Shown here one piece after another: positions 1 through 8,533 of a stretch of DNA of 37,025 bases. The notes under the pieces were generated by a model. That model was not told the origin of the DNA. It saw only the letters and a program-made list of their open reading frames with translations, and did not search any database. A program made the position numbers and the translations under genes. The DNA is taken from the NCBI GenBank assembly GCA_050261415.1, contig JBLNDG010000152.1:1-37025 (forward strand), in the 5' to 3' direction. Source of the stretch: JBLNDG01 sp050261415. Its GTDB lineage: Bacteria; Bacillota; Clostridia; Lutisporales; Lutisporaceae. Each line of letters starts with the position of its first letter. Within the stretch, counting starts at the first letter, position 1.

Positions 1-68
1 GAAGATGACCATCCTTTTTGAGTATTTTTTTCGCAATTAATATTTTAACAGGATGCCATCTTCTTTTC
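1..68. terminator. Possible terminator hairpin of an upstream gene
   Basis: An inverted repeat pairs bases 1-14 with 51-63 (GAAGATG with CATCTTC, then CATCC with GGATG) across a long A+T-rich loop of about 36 nt, and is followed by TTTTC. It could end transcription from a gene left of the window. The long loop makes this a weak call. The stretch 69-238 holds nothing else I can recognise. Confidence 0.3.
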
Positions 69-238
69 TATTAAATTGGTTGCTTTTCCCACTAAAACCC
101 TACTGTAACTTTACGCTATGAGTGAAGTCACCGGACCGTATCATTCGAAACCATTGACCTTGTAGTTTGTTGTAAATTCTGAATATTAAAAATAAAAAAA
201 TATTTTTTTAACAATCCTATACACTTTTATAAGGATAC

Positions 239-283
239 ACTAAAATATAAATTGTATGGTGCAATTTTAGTGCTATATATAAT
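239..283 (+). promoter_or_regulatory. Putative putP promoter with overlapping inverted repeat
   Basis: A possible promoter has -35 TTGTAT at 252-257 and an extended -10, TGc-TATATA, at 271-279 (16-nt spacer). A perfect 8-bp inverted repeat, ACTAAAAT at 239-246 and ATTTTAGT at 264-271, brackets the -35 and would suit a dimeric regulator. An AAGGGGG ribosome site follows at about 288-295. The start point is inferred and an alternative TATAAT lies at 278-283. Confidence 0.4.
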
Positions 284-301
284 ATTAAAGGGGGTAAGTG
301 T

Positions 302-1861
302 ATGAATGGAGGAAGTGTACAGATTTTAATCGCCATGGTATTGTACGTCTCAGTGGTTATAGGCATTGGAGTCTACTACGCAAAACGTGCCAGTGAAAGC
401 AGCGGGAACTATCTTATAGGCGGCAGATCATTGGGACCATGGATTGTTGCAATGGGCGCTGAAGCTTCTGACATGAGCGGATGGCTGCTTATGGGGCTTC
501 CAGGGGTTGCGTACTTCTTCGGCTTGGCAGATGCAGCATGGACTGCAATAGGTCTTGGAATAGGCACATATTTAAACTGGTTGTTCGTAGCCAAAAGACT
601 TCGCCAATATTCACATATTGCAGGAGATGCAATTACTATTCCCGATTTTATCAGCAACAGGTTTAAAGAAGAAAAAAAGGTTATAATGACAATTGCAGCA
701 CTATTTATATTAGTGTTTTTCACAGTATATGCTTCCAGCTGTTTTGTTACAGTAGGTAAGCTTTTCAGCACTTTGTTCGGCATAAAGTATGTTTACATGA
801 TGATTGCAGGCGCTCTATTCGTAATTTTTTATACATTTATAGGTGGCTTCCTCGCGGAGAGTGCATCTGACTTTATGCAGGGTTGTGTAATGTTCTTTGC
901 ATTGACCCTTATATTAATAACAGGTATTTCTGCTGCCGGCGGTATATCAGCTGTTATTGACAACGTGAAGGCAATACCTGGATTCTTTACATTCTTTGGC
1001 ATAGCACAGCCTACACTTGTCAATGGTGCCCAGCAGGTTGAGGCAGGCAAACCTTTATTTGGTGCAGCCGGAGCTTATGGATTATTAACAATAATCTCAA
1101 CAATGTCATGGGGCTTAGGCTATTTTGGTATGCCTCAGGTATTAATAAAATTCATGTCCATCAGAAAGTCCAGTGAATTAAAATTATCAAGAAGAATAGC
1201 GATTATCTGGGTAATTATTTCACTCGCTGCAGCTGTAGCTATTGGTATAATAGGCAGAGCGCTGTATCCGGCTGCTCTTCTTACACAGAGCTCGGCAGAA
1301 AGCATATTTATCCTGATGGCTACAAATTTCTTCTTCCCGTTACTGGCAGGAATTGTTATGGCAGGCATACTTGCAGCAACAATCAGTTCTTCTGATTCCT
1401 ACTTGCTCATTGCTGCCTCTGCGTTCTCCAAAAACATCTATCAAGGGATTATGAAGAAGGATGCAAGTGATAAAGCAGTTCTTGTTGCATCCAGAGTTAC
1501 TTTGCTTGTAATAGCTCTTATCGCAATGATAATTGCCCTGGATGAAAACAGCGTAATATTCAAGGTAGTTTCCTTTGCTTGGGCTGGTTTCGGTGCAACC
1601 TTCGGACCTATTATGCTGTTCTCATTGTTCTGGAAGAGGGTTACAAGATCCGGTGCGATTGCAGGTATGTTAGCCGGAGGCGGAATGGTTTTCATATGGA
1701 AGCTTATTCTTAAGCCAATGGGAGGAATCCTGGGAATATATGAATTATTCCCGGCCTTTGTAATATCTTGTATTGTCATCGTGGTGGTATCATTACTATC
1801 TAAAGAGCCATCAAAGGAAATACAGGATGAATTTGAGAAGGCAAAGACATTTGAATGTTAA
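302..1861 (+). CDS. putP: Sodium/proline symporter (SSS family)
   Basis: 519-residue integral membrane protein of the sodium:solute symporter family, of normal PutP length, taking up L-proline with Na+. PutP hallmarks are visible: the N-terminal GNYLIGGRSLGPW segment, EASDMSGWLLMGLPG in the second helix region (residues about 53-67), and a Ser/Thr-rich ISSSDSYLL stretch near 363-371, where the family binds Na+. About 13 hydrophobic helices are spread along the chain. ATG 302 follows an AAGGGGG ribosome site at good spacing. It is monocistronic, with its own promoter region and a strong terminator. Substrate assignment to proline is by family resemblance; other SSS substrates are possible but less likely. 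Confidence 0.9.
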   Translation: MNGGSVQILIAMVLYVSVVIGIGVYYAKRASESSGNYLIGGRSLGPWIVAMGAEASDMSGWLLMGLPGVAYFFGLADAAWTAIGLGIGTYLNWLFVAKRLRQYSHIAGDAITIPDFISNRFKEEKKVIMTIAALFILVFFTVYASSCFVTVGKLFSTLFGIKYVYMMIAGALFVIFYTFIGGFLAESASDFMQGCVMFFALTLILITGISAAGGISAVIDNVKAIPGFFTFFGIAQPTLVNGAQQVEAGKPLFGAAGAYGLLTIISTMSWGLGYFGMPQVLIKFMSIRKSSELKLSRRIAIIWVIISLAAAVAIGIIGRALYPAALLTQSSAESIFILMATNFFFPLLAGIVMAGILAATISSSDSYLLIAASAFSKNIYQGIMKKDASDKAVLVASRVTLLVIALIAMIIALDENSVIFKVVSFAWAGFGATFGPIMLFSLFWKRVTRSGAIAGMLAGGGMVFIWKLILKPMGGILGIYELFPAFVISCIVIVVVSLLSKEPSKEIQDEFEKAKTFEC

Positions 1862-1894
1862 TATTTAAATTTGAATACGTGATTATGAACAACC

Positions 1895-1939
1895 AGCCGG
1901 ATAGGGCCTTTTAAACCCCTATCCGGCTCTTTTTTTTTT
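1895..1939 (+). terminator. Rho-independent terminator of putP
   Basis: A perfect 12-bp stem, AGCCGGATAGGG (1895-1906) with CCCTATCCGGCT (1917-1928), a 10-nt loop, and a run of ten T (1930-1939). Textbook intrinsic terminator. Confidence 0.95.
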
Positions 1940-1966
1940 AATCACAAAAGAAAATTGGATTGCGTA

Positions 1967-1995
1967 TTGACAATATGACTCGCCAGTCATAAAAT
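1967..1995 (+). promoter_or_regulatory. Sigma-A promoter of the tetR-ABC operon
   Basis: TTGACA (1967-1972), a 17-nt spacer, and TAAAAT (1990-1995): a near-consensus vegetative promoter. The first operator palindrome fills almost the whole spacer and the second begins 2 nt after the -10, so binding should block RNA polymerase. It reads into the TetR gene at 2087. Confidence 0.85.
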
Positions 1996-2026
1996 GTGAC
2001 TAACAGGTCATATGACTTTTGAGTCA
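1976..2026. promoter_or_regulatory. Three tandem TetR-type operators
   Basis: Three copies of the palindrome TGACT-N4-AGTCA lie at 1976-1989, 1997-2010 (one mismatch, GGTCA) and 2013-2026, with starts 21 and 16 bp apart. They overlap and follow the promoter of the gene encoding a TetR-family protein, so autorepression by that protein is the simple reading. That TetR binds here is inferred from position and symmetry. Confidence 0.8.
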
Positions 2027-2086
2027 TATAATTTCGGAATATAGATTTATGGATATAGATAAATTTCATAGAAGGAAGAGTGAAAA

Positions 2087-2734
2087 ATGCCAAAGGACAC
2101 ATTTTTTAACTTAAGCGCTGAAAAGCAGGAGAAGATAGTAAGAGCAGCAATAAGTGAGTTTTTAAAACACGGCTTTGAAAAAGGCAATGTAGGGGATATT
2201 GCAAAAAGTGCAGGAGTTGCAAAAGGGAGCATGTATCAATACTTTGAGAACAAAAAAGAGCTGTTTATTTATTCAGTACGATGGGCGATGGATCTTTTCA
2301 TGAACAAATACAGCAAATACACAATACCCAAAGATACTGACATCTTTGACTATTTTTATCAAAGTTCAAAGCAAATATTAGTAATGCTCAGAGAAGAGAA
2401 GGAGTCTGCCATTTTCCTACAGGATGTCTTTCTGAGAAAATACAGCAGCATGACTGATGAATCAACGGTTGTCATGATGAAGGCAGCTGATGAATATGTG
2501 TTAAAGCTGATTCGGGAAGGAAAGAATAACGGTAGTATAAGAAAAGATATAGACGACAATATATTATCAATGTTTTTGACCGGAGCCTCCATGAAAATAA
2601 AGGAGTACATCCTGAATAAAGCAAGGAATGCAGGTACGGATATTGTAGATGAGGGTTTTGAAATGTATGACAGTGATATTAAAGGCATGCTGGAGCTCTT
2701 AAAAAATGGAATGGGGGAAAAGACATGTTCATAA
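2087..2734 (+). CDS. TetR/AcrR family transcriptional regulator
   Basis: 215-residue TetR-family repressor. The N-terminal helix-turn-helix domain is clear (residues about 13-60: DIAKSAGVAKGSMYQYF followed by the ENKKELF recognition-helix tail). The C-terminal three-quarters is the variable helical ligand and dimerisation domain. It starts at ATG 2087 behind a GAAGGAAGAG ribosome site and its end overlaps the downstream ABC ATPase by 10 bp, showing translational coupling. Three palindromes over its promoter suggest autorepression. The inducer is probably a substrate of the adjacent ABC exporter, but nothing in the sequence identifies it. Confidence 0.9.
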   Translation: MPKDTFFNLSAEKQEKIVRAAISEFLKHGFEKGNVGDIAKSAGVAKGSMYQYFENKKELFIYSVRWAMDLFMNKYSKYTIPKDTDIFDYFYQSSKQILVMLREEKESAIFLQDVFLRKYSSMTDESTVVMMKAADEYVLKLIREGKNNGSIRKDIDDNILSMFLTGASMKIKEYILNKARNAGTDIVDEGFEMYDSDIKGMLELLKNGMGEKTCS

Positions 2735-3423
2735 ATGTTGAAAATTTAAAAAAGAGCTATAAAACCGGAGAAGTCAGGACTGAAGTCCTAAAAGGGATAA
2801 GAATGCAGCTTGATAAGGGGGAAATTGGAGTAATACTCGGGCCTTCCGGCTCGGGCAAATCCACACTAATGAATATACTGGGGGGCATAGACCGCTGCGA
2901 TTCCGGCATAGTATCGGTAGATGGAATTGATGTTACAGCTTTGAAGGATGATCAGCTTACGAATTACAGACGGGAACACATAGGATTCATATTTCAGTTT
3001 TACAACCTGGTACCTAACCTCACAGTCGGTGAAAACGTAGAAGTAGTTTCAAATATCAGTAAAGCCCCCTTGAATACGGATGAAGTTTTAAAGGCAGTAG
3101 GATTACCGGATAAGAAGCATAGATTCCCGAGGGAATTAAGCGGTGGAGAGCAGCAAAGGGTTTCAATTGCAAGAGCGATTGTTAAGAATCCAAAGCTTCT
3201 ATTGTGTGATGAACCTACCGGAGCACTTGATTTTAATACTTCCAGGGAGATTCTGAAGCTGCTGCAGCAGGTCAATAATAATTACAATACGACTATATTG
3301 ATGATTACCCATAATACAGCCATAAGTGCCATGGCTGACAGGGTTTATAAACTGAGAAGCGGAGAAATCATTAATGAGATAATCAATGAAACAACCATTC
3401 CAGCAGAAAGGATTGAGTGGTAA
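2725..3423 (+). CDS. ABC transporter ATP-binding protein (LolD/MacB-like)
   Basis: 232-residue nucleotide-binding subunit that powers the FtsX-type permease encoded next. Walker A GPSGSGKST is at about residues 39-47, the Q-loop is in FIFQFYNLVPNLTVGEN, the signature LSGGEQQRVSIARA is near 138-151, Walker B LLLCDEPTGALD follows, and an H-loop His lies in MITHNTA. These features match the LolD/MacB/FtsE group, which pairs with single-polypeptide permeases acting by mechanotransmission on the cell surface. ATG 2725 lies inside the end of tetR and its stop shares bases with the start of the permease gene, so all three are coupled. The substrate is unknown; antimicrobial peptides or lipids are usual for this group. 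Confidence 0.93.
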   Translation: MFINVENLKKSYKTGEVRTEVLKGIRMQLDKGEIGVILGPSGSGKSTLMNILGGIDRCDSGIVSVDGIDVTALKDDQLTNYRREHIGFIFQFYNLVPNLTVGENVEVVSNISKAPLNTDEVLKAVGLPDKKHRFPRELSGGEQQRVSIARAIVKNPKLLLCDEPTGALDFNTSREILKLLQQVNNNYNTTILMITHNTAISAMADRVYKLRSGEIINEIINETTIPAERIEW

Positions 3424-5669
3424 TGATCATTAACAGGAAGATCAGGAGGACAATGCTGGAAAGCAAGTCCCAGTATCTTGGTTCGATAGCGTTGATTATA
3501 ATAAGCTGCCTGCTTTATACCATGTTGAACCAGCTCTCAAGCAATATGAATACTATGACAACTTCCTTTGAGAAAGATTACGTGCAGGAGGACGCCAGTT
3601 TTGTAACGAGTAGTGAACTAAACAACATATACGAGCTTGAGTCGAAATTCAATGCTCGTATTGAAAAAGGCTCTACCTTTGATTATGCGGTATCTAAGGA
3701 TAAGACTTTGAGAGTATTCAGTGAGAATAAGAAGGTTAATATACCCGCAATAACCAAGGGAAAGGGTTTAAGAGGCAATGATATCCTTATCGACCCGGCT
3801 TTTGCCAAAGCCAATAATCTGGTGATCGGAAGCAAGCTTCAAGTATTTGATAAATCCTATAATATTGTAGGATTTATGGCACTTCCGAATTATATTTACC
3901 CATTAAAATCGGAAAATGACATAATCAATGATCCAAGAAGTTTTGGACTCGCAGTTATCAGCAAGGAGGATTTCAATGAACTTAACAAAGGGAAGAGCTT
4001 TTACTCAATAAAATTCAACTCGGATAAGGATAATTTCGGGGTTCAGGCATCCCAATTCAGAGACTATTTAAGGAGTAAGAACGTTATTATCAGTCAATGG
4101 GAAGATATAAGCGACAATAATAGAGTGTCCTATGTGAATACCAAGATTGAGGGTATTGGTAAAATAAGCTCCTCCATGCCGGTTGCAATACTATTGCTCA
4201 CATGCGTATTAACAGGTATAGTTATATGGAGATTGATTAAACGTGAGTCGGTTATTATCGGAACTCTTTACGCTCAGGGGTATAGAAGAAAAGAGATAAA
4301 AAGGCATTATCTGATGTATCCTCTTTCAGTCGCATTAATAGGGAGTGTAGCGGGTACCATATTGGGAGCACTTTTATTAAAGCCTATGCTTGAGTTAATG
4401 GTAGGTTATTTCAATATACCTATAACCTCCGTAAGCTTTAATCCGGTGCATATTGTGATAAGTTTGCTTATGCCGGTATTCTTCCTGGGCATAAGCGGCA
4501 ACCTTGTATTGAACAGAGAGCTGCGTTATTCCCCGGTAGAATTGATGAGAGGCGGAAGGGAAGAGAGCAAGGTCAGTTTTATAGAACGCAAACTTACACT
4601 TGATAAGTTAAGATTCTCGACAAAATTCAAAGTAAGGGAGCAGCTTAGAAGTCTGTCAAGGCTTGTGTTCCTGCTGCTTGGAGTAATCCTTGCCACTATG
4701 CTTCTACTCCTGGGTTTCGCAGCAAAGAGCTCTATGGATTATTTAATGAAAGAAAACTTGAGGGGTACTTTTAAATTTCAGTATGAGTATGTATATAACT
4801 CCGTGCATCAAGAGCAGCCGCCTTCCGGTACTGAAGTCTTCTCGGCCTCAACCTTTGCTTTGAAATCAGACAGCAAAGCAGATTTTAAAATTTGTGCAAT
4901 CAACCCTAACTCGAATTATATATCACTTAAAGACAAATCAGGAGCTGATTTGAATAAAGGCAGCGTTATCATTACTAAGCCGTTGGCAGAAAAACTTCAA
5001 GTATCCCCGGGTGATACAATCAAGGTTATCAATAAACTTGATTCCCGGGAGTATTCGGTTACCGTCAAATATATTGCAGAAACTTATATAGGCGAATATA
5101 TATTCATGCCGCTTTCACAATTTAATGATATGCTTGGACTTCCAGCAGGAAGCTACATTGGGTTATGGAGCAAGGATAAATTGAATATTCCGGAAAACCT
5201 ATTGTACAGCTCAGAATCAGTGGATGAAACGATAAAGGCCTTTAATGTCTCGATTCAGCCGCTGCAGACATCCATAGGCATTATATCCTTGATGTCGTTC
5301 ATAATCGGGCTTATCGTTATCTACGTCGTAACATCCCTTATAATTGAAGAAAACAGGGGGAATATCTCACTAATGAAGGTTTTCGGATATAGGAGGAAAG
5401 AAGTAAGCTCCCTTATATTAAACAGTTCCTCAATGGTTATTGTAATAGGCTACATTATTGGGATACCTTTGATTCTGGCATCCATGAATGAAATGTTCAA
5501 ATCATTGACAGAAAACATCAATCTGGCGTTGCCGGTCAGAATCAGTTATCCATATATTATTGTAGGTTTTGTGGTGGTTTATCTCACATATGAGCTTTCC
5601 AAAGCCTTAAGCAGGAAAAAGATAAACAGGATTTCAATGAGTGAAGCATTAAAGACTGGAATGGAATAG
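3423..5669 (+). CDS. FtsX-like ABC transporter permease
   Basis: Integral membrane partner of the preceding ATPase, about 748 residues. The layout is typical of duplicated FtsX/MacB permeases: one N-terminal helix (about residues 18-38), an extracellular domain, three helices in the middle (about 250-370), another helix after residue 410, a second extracellular domain, and three C-terminal helices (about 620-740). I prefer ATG 3423, which overlaps the ATPase stop as TAATG and sits 10 nt after AGAAAGGA; a GTG at 3417 is in frame but too close to that ribosome site. No operon gene follows, only a hairpin at 5692-5734. It probably exports or detaches a lipophilic or peptide compound; the substrate is not readable. 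Confidence 0.9.
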   Translation: MIINRKIRRTMLESKSQYLGSIALIIISCLLYTMLNQLSSNMNTMTTSFEKDYVQEDASFVTSSELNNIYELESKFNARIEKGSTFDYAVSKDKTLRVFSENKKVNIPAITKGKGLRGNDILIDPAFAKANNLVIGSKLQVFDKSYNIVGFMALPNYIYPLKSENDIINDPRSFGLAVISKEDFNELNKGKSFYSIKFNSDKDNFGVQASQFRDYLRSKNVIISQWEDISDNNRVSYVNTKIEGIGKISSSMPVAILLLTCVLTGIVIWRLIKRESVIIGTLYAQGYRRKEIKRHYLMYPLSVALIGSVAGTILGALLLKPMLELMVGYFNIPITSVSFNPVHIVISLLMPVFFLGISGNLVLNRELRYSPVELMRGGREESKVSFIERKLTLDKLRFSTKFKVREQLRSLSRLVFLLLGVILATMLLLLGFAAKSSMDYLMKENLRGTFKFQYEYVYNSVHQEQPPSGTEVFSASTFALKSDSKADFKICAINPNSNYISLKDKSGADLNKGSVIITKPLAEKLQVSPGDTIKVINKLDSREYSVTVKYIAETYIGEYIFMPLSQFNDMLGLPAGSYIGLWSKDKLNIPENLLYSSESVDETIKAFNVSIQPLQTSIGIISLMSFIIGLIVIYVVTSLIIEENRGNISLMKVFGYRRKEVSSLILNSSSMVIVIGYIIGIPLILASMNEMFKSLTENINLALPVRISYPYIIVGFVVVYLTYELSKALSRKKINRISMSEALKTGME

Positions 5670-5691
5670 TTATACCTCGTGCAGCAGTGGC

Positions 5692-5734
5692 TTTATTAAA
5701 TGAATTGGCTGATACAGCCAATTCATTTAATAAA
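5692..5734. terminator. Bidirectional hairpin between convergent genes
   Basis: A perfect 19-bp inverted repeat (5692-5710 with 5716-5734) around a 5-nt loop lies between the permease gene on the plus strand and the 53-codon gene on the minus strand. The stem includes the last codons and the stop of the minus-strand gene. It lacks a long T run outside the stem, but the stem ends are A+T-rich. It probably works as a two-way terminator or 3' end stabiliser. Confidence 0.7.
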
Positions 5735-5884
5735 CATAACTAATACAGGCGCAGCTACTATAAGAAATGCAAGAAGCACAGCTCCTGCTGCCGCTCTCCT
5801 ATTTTTCTTGTTAAGGCTGTATTTTGCAAAGCTTAGAATATAAATGAAGCTAAACAGTATAAAAATCGATGAAACATACTTCAT
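5723..5884 (-). CDS. Small membrane protein, 53 residues, unknown
   Basis: A 53-codon frame begins at ATG 5884-5882, directly abutting the TAA of the gerC remnant (5887-5885), with GGAAGG just upstream as ribosome site. The product begins MKYVSSIFILF and has two hydrophobic segments (about residues 5-20 and 31-52) separated by the basic patch KYSLNKKNRR, so it would be a two-helix membrane hairpin. Unlike the gerABC remnants beside it, this frame is intact. Small membrane proteins in or after ger operons are known, but I do not recognise this one. Its stop lies inside the 19-bp hairpin. It could be a real last gene of the old ger operon or a chance survivor. Confidence 0.55.
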   Translation of the reverse strand: MKYVSSIFILFSFIYILSFAKYSLNKKNRRAAAGAVLLAFLIVAAPVLVMFIK

Positions 5885-6403
5885 TTATTCCTTCCCCTCC
5901 GTGGAAATAATCGGAGAGCTTTTGAGCTGGGTTCCTGTTCCCCTTATGATAAATTCGACCTCTGTTGTTATCTCAGCTTTTTGAAATTTTTTCATCCAGT
6001 TATATTTTTCCCATTCCTGTATGGTAAGGAAGTGTCTTGCAGCAACCTGTCCAAAGCCGAAAATATCTATTTTCAGATTTTTGCTTTTTTCCATTAGTTT
6101 ATCAAGGCTATCCTTTATTTGCTTCTCAAAAGCCTTTTCAAGCAGCTGCTTCAATTCAAGCTGCTCATAATTAATCCTGCTCTGTATGGACATTACATCT
6201 CCGTCCAGCTCTAATTTTAAATGTATAATTGGTTTGTCTCCTTCAAATTTAACTGTAACTTTCGGCTTTTTTCTCTGACGGACTTCAAAAGGAACAATTA
6301 ATGAAGGCTCTTTAGGGTCTTGCATAGTGAAAAAGCCCATTTTAAACTCACCGGCTGCCATTTGCATAAGCCGTGACTCTTCACCGGTTAACTTACCTAC
6401 CAT
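5885..6403 (-). pseudogene. gerC-type germinant receptor lipoprotein, C-terminal remnant
   Basis: This 172-codon frame matches only the C-terminal part of Ger(x)C proteins, which are normally about 370-400 residues. Characteristic are the helix-rich stretch ending in the family's closing ...IFGFG..AAR.....W.....NW...F..AEI.TEVEFIIRGTG. The lipoprotein signal peptide, lipobox Cys and first half of the protein are absent, so it cannot be membrane-anchored as GerC must be. Upstream DNA runs directly into gerB-like sequence, showing a deletion that removed the gerB 3' end and gerC 5' half. The ATG at 6403 is internal to the former gene; whether anything is translated is doubtful. Confidence 0.8.
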
Positions 6404-6419
6404 TTGCAGTATATGCTTA

Positions 6420-6794
6420 CAAAAGCATAAAACACTGCAGGAACAGATATCAGGGAGCTTATGCTCATAATAAACAGAAATATAGGATCAACATACCGAG
6501 CTTCTTATAAGCCCATGCAGGATTGTTTTTCCAATCCCATATCCGAGTATTGGAAACAGGTGATGAATACTATAGCTCTGCTGCCCGAGTACAAGAACAA
6601 TGAAGAAACCTACCACGATAATGTAGATAATAAACCTTGAAAACCGGGCTATAGTCTCTAAACCCAATATATTTAATATTACCGTCGTTCCAATAAATAA
6701 AATTAAAATAAATGTCATTGGAGTCAGCGGAAGTACGTATACCTTTAGTACCTCTCGCCCTTATAGCCGCTATAGACAGCATAAGCAGTGCAAT
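6420..6794 (-). pseudogene. gerB-type germination permease, internal fragments
   Basis: Membrane-spanning pieces of a GerAB-type permease (normally about 360 residues, amino-acid/polyamine transporter fold) appear in three frames. IALLMLSIAAIRAR is read in the frame of the gerA remnant, then about 2 nt are missing near 6750. EVLKVYVLPLTPMTF and GLETIARFSRF onward continue in a second frame to a stop near 6488, and DPIFLFIMSISSLIS follows in a third. The first 80-90 residues are lost to a deletion fusing gerA to gerB near 6795, and the C-terminus is missing. Nonfunctional. Confidence 0.75.
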
Positions 6795-8288
6795 CACGTC
6801 AGGATTTGCTTTTGTTGCAGGCGCAACAGGGGCGAGGTAAGGTACTCCAAAGGATTTGACACCGCATAAAATTCCTAAAATAATAACTAAAGCAATTGAA
6901 ACCCAATAAAAACCTGCAATCGCCGCAAAGAAAATGACTACGAACCTTAATAATCTAAATGTAAAATCCATGGAATGCGAAGGAGCGGCAAAGCTGCATA
7001 TTCCGACCACTGCAACGATTATTATAAGTATCGGACTTACAAGCTGGGCCTGAGCGGCTGCCTGCCCCAATATCAAAGCTCCGACGATACCCAGAGTATT
7101 GCCTAAGGCCCCAGGCATTCTAATACCGCCTTACCGTATCAATTTAAAAGATATTTCCAAAAGGGTTATTTCAACCATAGTGGGGAATGGCACATTCTTC
7201 CTTGACTTCACGATAGAGTTAAGGAGCTCAGTGGGTATCATCTCGTGGTGGTATAAAGTGATTGCAACATATAATCCCGGAAGCAGCAGCGTCGCAAACA
7301 TAGCAATCAGCCTTAAATATCTTAAGAATGTAGCAAACTGCCACTTCAAAGAGTAGTCCTCCGGAGACTGCAGCGTTTCAAAAAAGCTTGAGGGAACTGA
7401 TGATACAAAAGGGGCACCCTCTATAACAAGTATAACCTTCCCGTCCATGATAGAAGAAGCCGCCCTATCAGGGCGCTCAGTTGTCGTAATATGGGGAAAT
7501 GGCATCGGTGGCACGTCCGATATAAGTTCCTCCAGCATTCCGCTTCCCGATATGAAGTCTAAATTAAGATTAGTAAGCCTTCTTTTAACTTCCTTTATGA
7601 CAGATGGATTTGCAATACCATCAAGATATAGAATTGCACAGTTTGTCTTATTAGTCTTGTCTACAGGCATTATCTCTGTAATCAGATTCTTTTTTTTATA
7701 ATCCTTCTAATCAGCGTAATATCGGTACGCATGTTTTCATTGAAACCTTCCTGGGCTCCTCTTATGACACTTTCGGTAACCGGCTGCTCCACACTTCTTT
7801 TTTCATAACCTTGATTATCAATTATCAGGCATTCTTCACAGCCATCAACAAAAATAGCTGTAACTCCATTTAACATAAAGGTGATTATTTTATCATATTC
7901 TTTTTCCTTCATAACTCTGGCTATAGTTAAAACATTATCTGCAATAAAATCAGTGAGACCGTCTTCTTTAAAATCAATGAAATGTTCCGGCATCATAAGC
8001 TGCCTTAGGATAAAGTCATTGATAACATTTTTATCTACCATACCGTCTATATATAAAATAAAGGCATCAAATTTTCTTGCTATTTTGAACTCCCTGATGA
8101 CAGCATCCAGATTTTTAGGCATATTAAATTCTTTCTTCATTCTTCCGGTTATTCTCTTTGGAATTAGTCTTGCTTTGATTTTTCTGGCTGACAGTTTCAT
8201 AGTCATCCTCAAGTAACTCAAAGTTTCCGGTACCTTTTGGCTTCCTACATGTGAGGAGACTAATCATAGTGTGGATTAGCCCTGACAT
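6795..8288 (-). pseudogene. gerA-type spore germinant receptor A subunit, disrupted
   Basis: Nearly the whole GerA protein can be read, but in pieces. The start is ATG 8288 behind CCGGAGGTG (MSGLIHTMISLLTCRKPKG). A frameshift in an A-rich tract near 8125-8150 leads to a frame carrying FDAFILYIDGMVD and ESVIRGAQEGFNENMRT. A second frameshift falls in an 8-A run (plus strand T at 7690-7697), continuing as CAILYLDGIANPSVIKEVKRR. A nonsense codon near 7127-7129 sits where relatives have Glu (FKLIR*GGIRMPGA). The C-terminal membrane part runs to GVPYLAPVAP, where a deletion fuses it to gerB. GerA is the N-soluble plus membrane subunit of nutrient receptors in the spore inner membrane. This copy is dead unless the lesions are sequencing errors; the deletions argue they are real. 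Confidence 0.85.
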
Positions 8289-8533
8289 GCTTATTTCACA
8301 CCTCCGGTAAATGATGATAAATATAATTATTTGCATTTTATACATATAATATAACTGAATAAATGCCGGAGAATTATACAAAAAATCATATGGCAGGAAA
8401 GTAAGAATAAAAAATGGCCGGCTAGGAGGTGGGTGTTGTTTCTATTATGCTAATTATTATGTTTATTAGTGGAACCAAAAGAACCTTGTTTCCGTCTATA
8501 AAGAAAAAAAGGTTATGTTCAGGAGGCAGCAAA

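Noticed and set aside
409..1779. Several minus-strand open frames inside putP
   Set aside because: Shadows of the coding strand of a strongly conserved transporter; no ribosome sites.
8429..8533. N-terminal extension of the lipoprotein gene from GTG 8429
   Set aside because: It would put 35 residues ahead of a clean lipoprotein signal peptide, and AGGAGG lies right before ATG 8534.
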